Positions 16,166-23,974 of a DNA stretch of 64,000 nt are shown piece after piece. Every line of letters begins with the position of its first letter. Within the stretch, counting starts at the first letter, position 1. The stretch is from contig CAVZDD010000005.1 of the NCBI GenBank assembly GCA_963773945.1, positions 248,001-312,000 on the forward strand, read 5' to 3'. Below the pieces are notes generated by a model. It was not told the origin of the DNA and did no database searches. It saw only the letters and a list, made by a program, of their open reading frames with translations. The position numbers and the translations under genes were made by a program. The stretch is from JAKIWV01 sp963773945. GTDB lineage: Archaea > Thermoplasmatota > Thermoplasmata > Lutacidiplasmatales > UBA184.

Positions 16166-17457
16166 CCGAGCGAACCATCGCCGTGGATTACCTGGCTCGG
16201 GTGGAGGGAGAGGGGTCGCTCCACGTGAAGCTCCAGGATGGCCGGGTCGAGCACGTCGAGCTCCGAATCTTCGAGCCGCCCCGATTCTTCGAGGCCTTTC
16301 TCAAAGGGCGAATGTACACCGAAGCGCCGGACATCACGGCCCGGATCTGTGGGATTTGTCCCGTGGCGTACCAGATGAGCGCCGTCCACGCGATGGAGCA
16401 GGCCTACGGCATGCATGTCGGGGGCACCTTGCGCGAGCTGCGCCGGTTGCTCTACTGCGGCGAGTGGATCGAGAGCCATGCCCTGCATGTATATCTCCTG
16501 CACACGCCCGACTTCCTGGGGTACCCGGACGCGGTCCGGATGGCGAAGGACGACCCGGAGACGGTCAAACGTGGATTGGCCCTCAAGAAGGCCGGCAACG
16601 CGTTGATGCAACTCCTGGGGGGCCGAGAGATCCATCCCATCAACGTCCGGGTCGGGGGGTTCTATCGCGTGCCGAGCGTCGAAGAGCTCGAGAGCCTTCG
16701 ACCGACGCTCGAATCCGCCCTCGAAATCGCAGAGGAGACGGTCCACTTCGCCGCCGGGCTTCCCTTCCCCGACGCCGAGGAGGATTACGAGTTCGTGGCG
16801 GTGCAGCACCCGAACGAATACGCGATGAACGAGGGGGACATCGTCTCCAGCCGGGGCCTTCGGGTTCCCGCTTCTCGGTTCGACGAGGCCTTTGAAAGGG
16901 CGCCAGTCTCCTATACAAACGCCTTGCAATCGGTCCGGAAGGGCGGCACCCCCTACCTCGTGGGGGCTCTCGCGCGTTACGCGCTCAACGGCCAACATCT
17001 CTCGCCTCGGGCCAAGTCGATCGCCCGGGAGGTCGGGCTCGAACCGGTGGTGCGGAACCCGTTCCGCAGCATCCTGGTCCGGGGGATCGAGTTGGTCTAC
17101 GCGTGCGAAGAAGCACTTCGGATCATCTCTGCTTACCGGCCGCCCGATGTCGCGTGGGTCGAGCCCACGGGTGAGTTTCACGGCGGCGTCGGGGCGGCGG
17201 CTACCGAAGCGCCGCGCGGCATGCTGTATCATCGGTACCGGCTCGCCGCGAATGGGGCGATCGAGACCGCTGAGATCATCGCCCCGACGGCGCAGAACCA
17301 GAAGCGCATCGAGGAGGACGTGCGGCACGTCGTCGAGCGGTCGCTGGCGATGGACGACGAGCACCTCACCGACGTCTGTGAGCGAGCGATACGGAACCAC
17401 GACCCCTGCATCTCCTGCGCCACTCACTTCCTCCGGCTCGAGATGGAGCGCGCATGA
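16162..17457 (+). CDS. [NiFe] hydrogenase group 3b-like, large (alpha) catalytic subunit
   Basis: A 431-residue catalytic subunit. The N-terminal NiFe ligands are Cys63 and Cys66 in RICGIC, and the C-terminal ligands are Cys416 and Cys419 in DPCISC. A cleavable tail of nine residues follows His422, to be removed by the endopeptidase encoded next. The EGEGSLHV start and the overall length fit the NAD(P)-linked cytoplasmic group 3b (sulfhydrogenase) enzymes. It interconverts H2 with protons and electrons and, in known members, may also reduce sulfur. All four ligand cysteines are present, so it should be active. It overlaps both neighbours by 4 nt. Confidence 0.93.
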   Translation: MTERTIAVDYLARVEGEGSLHVKLQDGRVEHVELRIFEPPRFFEAFLKGRMYTEAPDITARICGICPVAYQMSAVHAMEQAYGMHVGGTLRELRRLLYCGEWIESHALHVYLLHTPDFLGYPDAVRMAKDDPETVKRGLALKKAGNALMQLLGGREIHPINVRVGGFYRVPSVEELESLRPTLESALEIAEETVHFAAGLPFPDAEEDYEFVAVQHPNEYAMNEGDIVSSRGLRVPASRFDEAFERAPVSYTNALQSVRKGGTPYLVGALARYALNGQHLSPRAKSIAREVGLEPVVRNPFRSILVRGIELVYACEEALRIISAYRPPDVAWVEPTGEFHGGVGAAATEAPRGMLYHRYRLAANGAIETAEIIAPTAQNQKRIEEDVRHVVERSLAMDDEHLTDVCERAIRNHDPCISCATHFLRLEMERA

Positions 17458-17969
17458 TCGATCCATCGGCCGACCGCCCTAAGCCTGAAGGCCCCTTGGT
17501 CATCGGGGTGGGGAATGAGATCCGCGGGGACGATGCCGCGGGACTCCGGGTGACACGGGAACTTCGTACGTTGCTGAAAGAGAGAGTCCGGGTGGTGGAC
17601 TGCCCCGGAGGCGTGACCGAACTGCTGGACCTCTGGGAAGGTCGAGAACGCGTCTACGTGGTCGACGCCGTCCAATCCGGGGGAGCTCCGGGCAGCTGGC
17701 TCCGGGTTCCCGTCGGAAAGGCACCGCTTCCGTCCACGTTGGCCGGTACTTCCACGCACGGCCTCTCGCTCGCGTCGGCCGTGGCCCTGGGCCAGATTCT
17801 GGGCCGGATGCCGAAGCACTTGGTGGTCTATGGTATCGAGGCGATTCGATTCGAGCCCGGTACCGAGCCATCCCCCGAGGTCCTCCGAGGAATCGGAGAG
17901 GTGACCCGAGCTCTGGCCGTGGAGTTGGCGCGCCCGGTGCCTGACCCCGCGAATCTTCGGAGGTCCTAG
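17454..17969 (+). CDS. hydrogenase maturation endopeptidase (HycI/HyaD family)
   Basis: A 171-residue protease that trims the C-terminal tail of the large subunit once nickel is inserted. The family signature GVGNEIRGDDAAG near 18-30 contains the Glu and Asp that contact nickel. The second conserved acid is in YVVDAVQSGG near 63-72, and THGLSLASAVAL carries the conserved His. Length fits the family (about 150-170). Its ATG overlaps the stop of the large-subunit gene, matching a dedicated pair. Confidence 0.9.
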   Translation: MIDPSADRPKPEGPLVIGVGNEIRGDDAAGLRVTRELRTLLKERVRVVDCPGGVTELLDLWEGRERVYVVDAVQSGGAPGSWLRVPVGKAPLPSTLAGTSTHGLSLASAVALGQILGRMPKHLVVYGIEAIRFEPGTEPSPEVLRGIGEVTRALAVELARPVPDPANLRRS

Positions 17970-17972
17970 TCG

Positions 17973-18257
17973 ATGCACGAGGAAGCGATGCTGCAGGACC
18001 TGCGCCGAAAACTTGTCGAGGTCACCGACCGAGAAGGCGTTCCGCGCGTGGCCCGCGTCCGGCTCTGGGTGGGGGCGCTGTCCCACGTGTCGGAGGACCA
18101 ACTGCGACGACAGTGGCCCCGGGTCGTCGATGGAACAGCCGCCCAGTCCGCCGCGCTCGAGGTGACCGCTTCCCGCGACATTGAGGATCCCCGGGCCCAA
18201 GGGCTCGTGCTGCTGAGCATCGTTGTAGAGGAGAGTGGAAGTACCCGTGAACGCTGA
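17973..18257 (+). CDS. HypA-like nickel protein lacking the zinc-binding domain
   Basis: A 94-residue protein. It begins with MHE, the nickel-binding start of HypA, and has the following helix plus the LWVGALSHVSEDQLR segment and a GTAAQSAALEV strand. HypA normally has two CxxC pairs in a zinc domain between that strand and the last one (about 115 residues in all). Here there is no cysteine at all, and the protein goes straight to LVLLSIVVEE. No frameshift explains the loss. It starts 3 nt after the endopeptidase gene. It could be a partial nickel chaperone; no HypB is in the window. Confidence 0.75.
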   Translation: MHEEAMLQDLRRKLVEVTDREGVPRVARVRLWVGALSHVSEDQLRRQWPRVVDGTAAQSAALEVTASRDIEDPRAQGLVLLSIVVEESGSTRER

Positions 18258-18287
18258 ACTGCCCGTCCTGAAGCTGGAGTTCCCCCC

Positions 18288-18578
18288 ATGTGCCTAGCGA
18301 TCCCGGGTCGCGTCGTGTCCGTCGACCTGACCGAACCGCTCCAGCCAACAGCGAAGGTCGATTTCGAGGGCCAGCTGAAGACGGTGAGCCTGCTCTACAT
18401 CCCGGAGGCGGCCGTCGGAGACTACGTGATCGTCCAATCCGGCTTTGCGACGCGTCGCGTGGACCGCGCGGAAGCCCTCGAGGCGCTCGCGCTCGCACGA
18501 GAAACCACGATCGAAGGAGTCCGGCGCAGTTCCTCCCCGCCTCCACCCGCGACCACGGCGACCGAGGGAGGGAGCTAG
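18288..18578 (+). CDS. hypC: hydrogenase maturation chaperone HypC
   Basis: A 96-residue HypC/HupF chaperone starting MCLAIPGRVVSV, where Cys2 contacts the large subunit and the Fe(CN)2CO unit during cofactor assembly. A VGDYVIVQSGFA segment typical of the fold is near 44-55. The last about 15 residues are a Ser/Pro/Thr tail. The partners HypD, HypE and HypF are not in the window and must lie elsewhere. Confidence 0.92.
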   Translation: MCLAIPGRVVSVDLTEPLQPTAKVDFEGQLKTVSLLYIPEAAVGDYVIVQSGFATRRVDRAEALEALALARETTIEGVRRSSSPPPPATTATEGGS

Positions 18579-18579
18579 A

Positions 18580-19545
18580 ATGAGCGACGACACCCCGCCC
18601 GCTCCATCGTACGTGGGGGTGGGACTCCTCCTCGTCCTCATGACCGCCGTCATCAGCGGGATCTCTACCTTCGTGAACGCGTACGCGGTCCACGGAACGA
18701 GCTCCGACGCATTTGTGACGGTTCGGAACCTCGCCGTGGCGGGAATGATCCTGCCACTCGCGGTTCTGGCCCGTCGCACTTTCACGCGTTCGCTCCGTGG
18801 CGTGGACTGGGCCCGCCTCGTGGCCATCGGATTCATCGGCGGCGCGGTGCCCTTCCTGTTGTTCTTCCACGGACTCGCCCTCGCGACGGCGGCCGGGGGC
18901 GGGCTCACCGCCTCGTTCCTTTACCGGACCCTGTTCCTGATGGCGACCGTGTTCGGCGTGGTCTACCTGCGGGAGCGTTTCCATCCGCGGGTCGCCATCG
19001 CGGCCGGCCTGCTGCTGGGAGGCAACTACCTGCTGCTCTCCCTCTCCGCACCAGTCTGGACGGACGGGACCCTCTACGTTGTCGCGGCGACCGTGCTATG
19101 GGCGGTCGAGTACACGATCTCCAAGCAGACGCTTCGGGACCTTCCCTCGGGCATCGTCGCGATGGGCCGGATGGGGATCGGCGCCGCCTTCCTCGTGGGC
19201 TACCTGGCCCTCACCTCCCAGCTCGGGGCCGTCGGCGCGCTGAACGGTGGTCAGTGGACGTGGGTGTTGATCAGCGCCGTGCTGCTCGCTGCGTTCGTGG
19301 GAACCTGGTACGCCGGTCTCCGCCGGGTCGACGTCGGAGTGGCGACCTCGGTGCTGGTCCTCGGGTTTCCGGTCACCTGGATACTGTCCATTCTGGTCCG
19401 GGGAAGCTCATTCACCCTGCTGCAGGCCGCGGGCGCGGCGGCGGTCGTCGGGGGCGTGGCGGTCGTCGTCGGGCTGACGATGCTGCGCCAGACCTGGACG
19501 GCCGTGGCGGAACGCGTCCGTACTGGGTTGGGACTGGCCGCGTAA
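18580..19545 (+). CDS. EamA/DMT-family transporter in the hydrogenase operon
   Basis: A 321-residue membrane protein with about ten helices in two EamA repeats, the drug/metabolite transporter fold. Examples are VRNLAVAGMILPLAVL in the first repeat and YTISKQTLRDLPSGIVAMGRMGIGAAFLVG in the second. It begins right after the hypC stop and ends one nt before the next gene, so it belongs to the operon. EamA substrates are diverse (metabolites, amino acids, metals in a few cases), so a role in nickel or cofactor supply is only a guess. I chose the ATG at 18580; the frame is open upstream but overlaps hypC. Confidence 0.85.
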   Translation: MSDDTPPAPSYVGVGLLLVLMTAVISGISTFVNAYAVHGTSSDAFVTVRNLAVAGMILPLAVLARRTFTRSLRGVDWARLVAIGFIGGAVPFLLFFHGLALATAAGGGLTASFLYRTLFLMATVFGVVYLRERFHPRVAIAAGLLLGGNYLLLSLSAPVWTDGTLYVVAATVLWAVEYTISKQTLRDLPSGIVAMGRMGIGAAFLVGYLALTSQLGAVGALNGGQWTWVLISAVLLAAFVGTWYAGLRRVDVGVATSVLVLGFPVTWILSILVRGSSFTLLQAAGAAAVVGGVAVVVGLTMLRQTWTAVAERVRTGLGLAA

Positions 19546-19546
19546 C

Positions 19547-20284
19547 ATGGACGGCGTCGCCCTCTGCGCCCGGTTCAGCATCGCAACGAACCGGTTGCAG
19601 TTCTGCGGACCGGCGGACGCGGCCCCCGACCTGTATCGCGCGATCACGACCGACGAGGGGCACCCGGAGGCACGAGAACATCTGAGCCGTTTCGAGGCCC
19701 TGATGCCCTACCTCGAGGCGATCGGTCGGAAGCACGGGCTCGACCCGTTCGACTCCCGGGTGGTGGAGGCCTACTGGATCGGCAACTCGCTCCTGGATGC
19801 GATGGATGCTCCGGATTTCCGCGCCCTGCTGGACACACTGGTTCGTCGGGGCCTTCCCCGGTCCTTCGCTCACCGGCTCGCCGAGCATCTGCCGGCCCGT
19901 CCGTGGTTCCACCACGCGTTCCATGTGAGCTTCGTCGGCGTGGGGAACGTGACGGGCCATGTCGAGACGACGCTCGCCAACATGGAGGCCTGTCGCCCCG
20001 CGCCGGGGACCGTGAGGCGCCGGACCGGAACGACGCTGACGGTCGAGCGATCGTCGTGGGCCGTTCGGGACGGACGTTTGGTCCCGGGCCCCCTGACGCC
20101 CGTCGAGATCCCGTACGACCCCCACGTCTTGCCGGCGGTGCGGGAGGGCGAGACCGTCGTTCTTCATTGGGGCTGGCCCGCCGTCCAACTCGAGGCCGGT
20201 CAGCGGTCCGCGCTCGAGGAATACACGCGACGGTCGGTCGAGTCGGCGAACGAGGCCCTCGCCGGACTTCCCGTACTGTCCTGA
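19547..20284 (+). CDS. DUF6390-like protein, last gene of the hydrogenase operon
   Basis: A 245-residue soluble protein. The N-terminal NRLQFCGPADAAPDLYRAI segment and a later WFHHAFHVSF segment match what I know of DUF6390, a family repeatedly seen beside [NiFe] hydrogenase genes; the assignment is from memory of motifs and not verified. His and Cys residues in CGP, HHAFH and HWGW might bind metal. It starts one nt after the transporter stop. Its function is unknown; accessory or maturation work for the hydrogenase is the natural guess. Confidence 0.65.
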   Translation: MDGVALCARFSIATNRLQFCGPADAAPDLYRAITTDEGHPEAREHLSRFEALMPYLEAIGRKHGLDPFDSRVVEAYWIGNSLLDAMDAPDFRALLDTLVRRGLPRSFAHRLAEHLPARPWFHHAFHVSFVGVGNVTGHVETTLANMEACRPAPGTVRRRTGTTLTVERSSWAVRDGRLVPGPLTPVEIPYDPHVLPAVREGETVVLHWGWPAVQLEAGQRSALEEYTRRSVESANEALAGLPVLS

Positions 20285-20320
20285 GGTCCGTCGTCGGCGC
20301 CCCCCCGTTCGGGGAGGACC

Positions 20321-20328
20321 TAAATATA
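20321..20328 (+). promoter_or_regulatory. TATA box of the initiator tRNA gene
   Basis: TAAATATA is centred 26 nt before the first tRNA nucleotide at 20351, the canonical archaeal spacing. Confidence 0.7.
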
Positions 20329-20372
20329 CCGGCCTCATCGCTCGCGCCGCAGCGGGGTAGGGTAGTCAGGAA

Positions 20373-20401
20373 AACGGCCGACGAACGCCGGTCGTCTTGA
20401 A
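20373..20401 (+). other. tRNA intron (D-loop, between about positions 20 and 21)
   Basis: A bulge-helix-bulge can be drawn. Bulge one is AAA (20371-20373), the central 4-bp helix is CAGG (20367-20370) with CTTG (20396-20399), and bulge two is AAA (20400-20402). The inner helix is ACGGCCG (20374-20380) with CGGTCGT (20389-20395). Cutting after the second A of each bulge removes exactly 20373-20401 and restores a D-loop TAGTCAGGAAAT between GGG and CCC. The outer helix is weak, so this is a relaxed BHB. Confidence 0.75.
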
Positions 20402-20438
20402 ATCCCGACGGGCTCATAACCCGTAGATCCATGGTTCA

Positions 20439-20452
20439 AATCCATGCCCCGC
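20439..20452 (+). repeat. direct repeat copy 1 (3' end of tRNA-Met)
   Basis: AATCCATGCCCCGC within the tRNA 3' end recurs exactly at 22456-22469. Together the copies bracket the DUF998 and methyltransferase genes, the arrangement left by elements that integrate into tRNA 3' ends. Confidence 0.55.
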
Positions 20453-20456
20453 TAGC

Positions 20457-20461
20457 TTTTT
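20457..20461 (+). terminator. T-run after the initiator tRNA
   Basis: Five T residues lie 3 nt after the tRNA, a simple archaeal-type terminator. Confidence 0.45.
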
Positions 20462-20624
20462 CCGGGCGAACGCCAACCCCTTCCTTCCGTGTTGTCGCCG
20501 AAGCGTATCCGATGCCAGTGATGATCACAGAGGGCTGGACGTCGGGGTACCCCGCCCCCCATGAGGAGCGAGCCGCGTTCGTGCCCGACGATTCACACGC
20601 CCGGAAAGATCATTTCTGTCGAAA

Positions 20625-21317
20625 CTAGGTTCCTTCAGGAATCGGTCGTTCCGCAGGCTGACGTGAACGCAGCAGATGGAGCGAGACCGTCAGCATCCAA
20701 AGTAGGACCAGTCCGATGAAGATTCGCTCGAGGAGACCATAGGCGTGGGTGAGGAGGAACGGCACGGGAGTCGCCAAGAGGAAGATCACGAAGGAGAGGA
20801 TCGTTAGGGTCGAAATGACGTTGGCAGGCGAAGTGAACGCACGGAGTCGGTCCTCCTCGAGGAAATGACGCGACAGGAGCGCCATTCCGATCGTTGCTCC
20901 GACGAACGCGACGAGGGCCAGGACCAGGTGGAGCCGGCCGTGCACGGTCGCTTCCGTCGTGCCGATGTCCGTGGGGAATATTGCGAGGAGTAACGCCCCG
21001 ACCGCCCACACGCTGAGAAGAGCGACACCCGCTCGACTACGTGAGCCGATACGAGTCGCCGCCGTGAGCCCGACGAGGAAGCTCGTCGAGAGTAGACCTC
21101 GGACGACGAAATTCACGGTCATCACATACCCATAAGGCCCGACCGCAAGGTCGCTCTCAGCTTGGGTGACCGCGTTGTAGTGCGGGGGGAGAAGCTGAGC
21201 GAGGATATCCAAGGCGATGTAGACTCCGATTAGGACGACCGTCAAGGTGAGGGTCGTTCGAGCCAGGGGAGGGATCTGAGCCATGGGGCTCGGTGGGGAA
21301 TTCGGGCCGATCGACAT
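20625..21317 (-). CDS. DUF998 family membrane protein
   Basis: A 230-residue protein with six hydrophobic helices. YNAVTQAESDLAVGPYGYVMTVNFVVRG near 46-73 is the recognisable DUF998 pattern (a conserved Ser-Asp loop followed by a long helix with Asn). A Met at residue 12 could be the true start. The function of the family is unknown. It is the first gene inside the A+T-richer stretch bounded by the tRNA-Met repeats, and its strand is opposite to the neighbouring methyltransferase. Confidence 0.75.
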   Translation of the reverse strand: MSIGPNSPPSPMAQIPPLARTTLTLTVVLIGVYIALDILAQLLPPHYNAVTQAESDLAVGPYGYVMTVNFVVRGLLSTSFLVGLTAATRIGSRSRAGVALLSVWAVGALLLAIFPTDIGTTEATVHGRLHLVLALVAFVGATIGMALLSRHFLEEDRLRAFTSPANVISTLTILSFVIFLLATPVPFLLTHAYGLLERIFIGLVLLWMLTVSLHLLRSRQPAERPIPEGT

Positions 21318-21650
21318 CGTCCGTCACCTCAGCGCGACGTACGGGAGGCTACGGAAGAATGTTGCGCAGCGACAGCGGAGGGAACCCTCTAAGTTCGATG
21401 ACCGACAGCAAAGAACGCGCACGCCTCGCGAATTCAAGGGCCATCCTGAGCGGAAAAATATGGAACCAAGTTGCGATTCTAAGCCTCGCTAGGAAGTGCG
21501 AGCGTACGCGCCCGCATTCTGGCTCGCGCCCGATTGCCGGTCGTCAAGGGGGATGCTGGGGGAGTATCGAATCCCCCTTCGGACTCGAATCGTGGATACA
21601 GTATATCTCCGGTTCTAACCGGCGGCACGCGAAACGGCTAATCCCGGGGG
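21318..21650. other. intergenic stretch, A+T-richer, no gene seen
   Basis: These 333 bases lie between two divergently transcribed genes. Open frames present are short and not protein-like. The only element I can point to is a TATA-like AGTATATCT near 21600-21608, which may serve the methyltransferase gene. Confidence 0.4.
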
Positions 21651-22421
21651 TTGCTCACCCCGTCTGTGGACCCCCAGAAATTCGGAGAGACTGCCCTACG
21701 GCACCGGTATATCAATAACCCGTTGAGCCCGGCGAGTCTCGACCGGATCATCGATCTCTGTAACCCTCCGAACGGTAGTCGCGTGCTGGACGCGGGATGC
21801 GGGAAAGGAGAATTCCTCCTCCAACTCACTAAGCAACGAGACGTGCGAGGGGAAGGAATCGACGTCTCGGAGAGGGCGGTGGTGCTTGCGCGAAACCGAG
21901 CCGGCCAACGCGCTTTGCAGGAAAGGCTACGCTTCCGATGCGCGGATGTGAGTACTCTCGAGCCTCCTCCGCAGCCGTACTTCCTCTCCGTCTGCCTCGG
22001 CGCGACTCATGCCTTTGGGGGCCTTAGGAACACGCTCAACACGCTTCGTGGATGGACCCAATCCGATGGCTGGATAGTCGTCGGGGAGGGATTCTGGAAA
22101 CGACCTCCGAGCGCGAAGTACTTGGAGGTGTTGGGCGCAGCGCCCAATGAGCTTCTCGACGACCTGGGTAACGGGCGGGTGGGGGAAGGACTGGGGCTGA
22201 GCCTGGCCGGCCGTTGGTCGAGCACGAGCGAGGAGTGGGATGAGTTCGAGGAGGACTACGCAGAAGGCGTCGAAAGTTATGCGAGGGAATGTCCCGACGA
22301 CCCGGATATTCCCGAAATGCTCCGTCGGATACGGCGGTGGAGAAAGGCGTATCTCAGGTGGGGGAAACGGACGCTTGGGTTCGGAGTATATGCCTTTAGA
22401 AAGTTCGCCCGAAATCAATAG
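21651..22421 (+). CDS. SAM-dependent methyltransferase
   Basis: A 256-residue class I methyltransferase. Motif I is VLDAGCGKGEFLLQL near 45-59, the acidic end of strand 2 is in GEGIDVSERAV near 68-78, and strand 3 gives FRCADVST near 98-105. The C-terminal third is rich in acidic and Trp/Tyr residues, as in SAM-dependent enzymes acting on small molecules. The substrate is unknown. The start is TTG at 21651 or, more in line with homolog-like N-termini, GTG at 21666. It lies in the island next to tRNA-Met and may be transferred cargo. Confidence 0.8.
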   Translation: MLTPSVDPQKFGETALRHRYINNPLSPASLDRIIDLCNPPNGSRVLDAGCGKGEFLLQLTKQRDVRGEGIDVSERAVVLARNRAGQRALQERLRFRCADVSTLEPPPQPYFLSVCLGATHAFGGLRNTLNTLRGWTQSDGWIVVGEGFWKRPPSAKYLEVLGAAPNELLDDLGNGRVGEGLGLSLAGRWSSTSEEWDEFEEDYAEGVESYARECPDDPDIPEMLRRIRRWRKAYLRWGKRTLGFGVYAFRKFARNQ

Positions 22422-22448
22422 TGATTCGAGCGGAACGGAGTAGAACCA

Positions 22449-22469
22449 AGCGGGGAATCCATGCCCCGC
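22449..22469 (+). repeat. partial tRNA-Met copy / direct repeat copy 2
   Basis: AGCGGGG (22449-22455, identical to the first 7 nt of tRNA-Met) is joined directly to AATCCATGCCCCGC (22456-22469, identical to its last part). The joined piece forms a 6-bp GCGGGG/CCCCGC hairpin. It may be a tRNA remnant left by integration or deletion, an attachment site, or by coincidence a terminator hairpin for the methyltransferase. Confidence 0.55.
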
Positions 22470-22487
22470 ACCTCTCCTTTGGAGTGC

Positions 22488-23810
22488 CTACCGTCCCCTC
22501 CCGTCCGGGGCGGATAACGCTGGACCGGCGGCAGCGGGTGGCTTCCCCCATCTGCGTACTTCGCGGCTGAACAGGAGCGAGAGACCGGCGACGACGATTC
22601 CGGTGCCGGCCACCAGAAAGGCCGGACCGACGCCGTAGCTCACGATGAGCAACCCGCCGACCGCCAATCCGACCGGTATCATCGCATACGAAAGCGCGCT
22701 GTCCGTGGCGAAGAACCGACCGAGGAAGTCGTCGGGCACCGTTCGCTGCACTACCGACGTGAAGGTGACGCCGACGATCGAACTCAGACCTCCCAGGCAA
22801 CCCATGCTTACCACCGCCACCGGCGCCAGGGGGACCAGGATCAGCACGAGCAGCGGAAGGCCGCTCAAACCCCACGCGACGGGGATCCAGATCCCCGGGG
22901 ATCGATCGGTCTTGAGCCGGTGCGGCAGGAGGGCCCCCACCGCATATCCGACCGCGTTGGCGCCTAGGAGAAGCCCGAAGACGTCGGGCCCCGCGTGCAG
23001 GAAGGACCGAGTGTAGAGCACGACAAAAACCAGGTAATACGTGAAGAAATTCAGCACCATTCCCACCAGGGTCAGGGTCAGCAGGGCTCGCTGCGAACGG
23101 AGGAAGGTCAGCCCGGCCTTCACCTGAGCGAATTGGGAGCTTGGTTCCTTCGGAATGGGGTGCGCGCTCGAACGGCCGATGAGCGGGACCAGCAGCAATC
23201 CGAAGGCGAGGGCCGACATCGCGTAGAGGACGGAATCGGTGAGGAAGCCCACACCGATACCGAACAGAAGAACGAGAACGCCGCCAAGAGGACTTCCGAT
23301 GAAACCGGAGACCATACCGCCGAACTGGAGCATACCATTGGCGGACGTGAGGTCAGTCAGGTCGACGATGCGGGGAAGAAACGCGTTGGACGCGGGTCCG
23401 AAGATCGAGCCGAAGGAGGAAAGCACGAACACGGCCGCGAGGACCACCAACGGGTTGAACCCCTCGCGGACGACCAGTACCGTGAGCGCCACGAACGTGG
23501 CGCCGCGACCCAACTGGGTGAGGATCATCAGCCGGCGGCGGTCATATCGGTCGGCCCAGGCTCCGGCAAACCACCCAATCGTGAGATTGGGAACGAACTC
23601 GATGATGCCCAGGAGCGTGAGAAGGATCGCCGCCTGCCGGGCGGTGTTGGAAGCGGAGATGAACCATTCGATGACCACGTTGCCGACGTAAAGGCCCGTG
23701 ACCGAAGCGGCGTAGCCGATCAACAGGGCGCTGAAGTTCCGATTGCGCAGCAGCCGGGCGGTCGGGCCCGCCGACGGCTTGACGCGAGGAGCGGACGGGC
23801 CGATCGCCAT
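22488..23810 (-). CDS. MFS transporter (MFS_3 / exporter type)
   Basis: A 440-residue major facilitator protein with twelve hydrophobic helices. The loop 2-3 signature GAWADRYDRRRLM near 84-96 is clear. The overall pattern (PRIVDLTDLTSANG near 148-161) is that of the MFS_3 group of drug and siderophore exporters. The substrate cannot be told. It is a single gene; a CTTTTCAA patch about 35 nt before the ATG is a possible promoter. Confidence 0.88.
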   Translation of the reverse strand: MAIGPSAPRVKPSAGPTARLLRNRNFSALLIGYAASVTGLYVGNVVIEWFISASNTARQAAILLTLLGIIEFVPNLTIGWFAGAWADRYDRRRLMILTQLGRGATFVALTVLVVREGFNPLVVLAAVFVLSSFGSIFGPASNAFLPRIVDLTDLTSANGMLQFGGMVSGFIGSPLGGVLVLLFGIGVGFLTDSVLYAMSALAFGLLLVPLIGRSSAHPIPKEPSSQFAQVKAGLTFLRSQRALLTLTLVGMVLNFFTYYLVFVVLYTRSFLHAGPDVFGLLLGANAVGYAVGALLPHRLKTDRSPGIWIPVAWGLSGLPLLVLILVPLAPVAVVSMGCLGGLSSIVGVTFTSVVQRTVPDDFLGRFFATDSALSYAMIPVGLAVGGLLIVSYGVGPAFLVAGTGIVVAGLSLLFSREVRRWGKPPAAAGPALSAPDGRGR

Positions 23811-23974
23811 AGGTTCGGCCCAGTGCTACGGCCGGGGTTGAAAAGGCACGTGGGCAACCCGGGGCGACAGGCGGAGACCATCGGGAGCTTCGAGGGGTCG
23901 CGGCGAAGAAGGGAACTTACGCGCCGGCGCGGACTGTCTCGTCCGTGTGAGCTCGCCGGGCGAGCGCCGCAGCC

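Larger units (their letters stand above)
20351..20453 (+). tRNA. initiator tRNA-Met (CAU) with a 29-nt D-loop intron
   Basis: The acceptor stem AGCGGGG (20351-20357) pairs fully with CCCCGCT (20447-20453). The anticodon stem ACGGG/CCCGT encloses loop CTCATAA with CAT at 20415-20417, and the T-arm is CATGG-TTCAAAT-CCATG. The A1-U72 pair and three G-C pairs in the anticodon stem mark it as the initiator. The D-arm is split by an extra 29 nt, so the primary gene is 103 nt and the mature tRNA 74 nt. CCA is not encoded. Confidence 0.88.

Noticed and set aside
20431..20628. 65-codon open frame starting inside tRNA-Met
   Set aside because: It begins in the T-arm and has no protein-like pattern.
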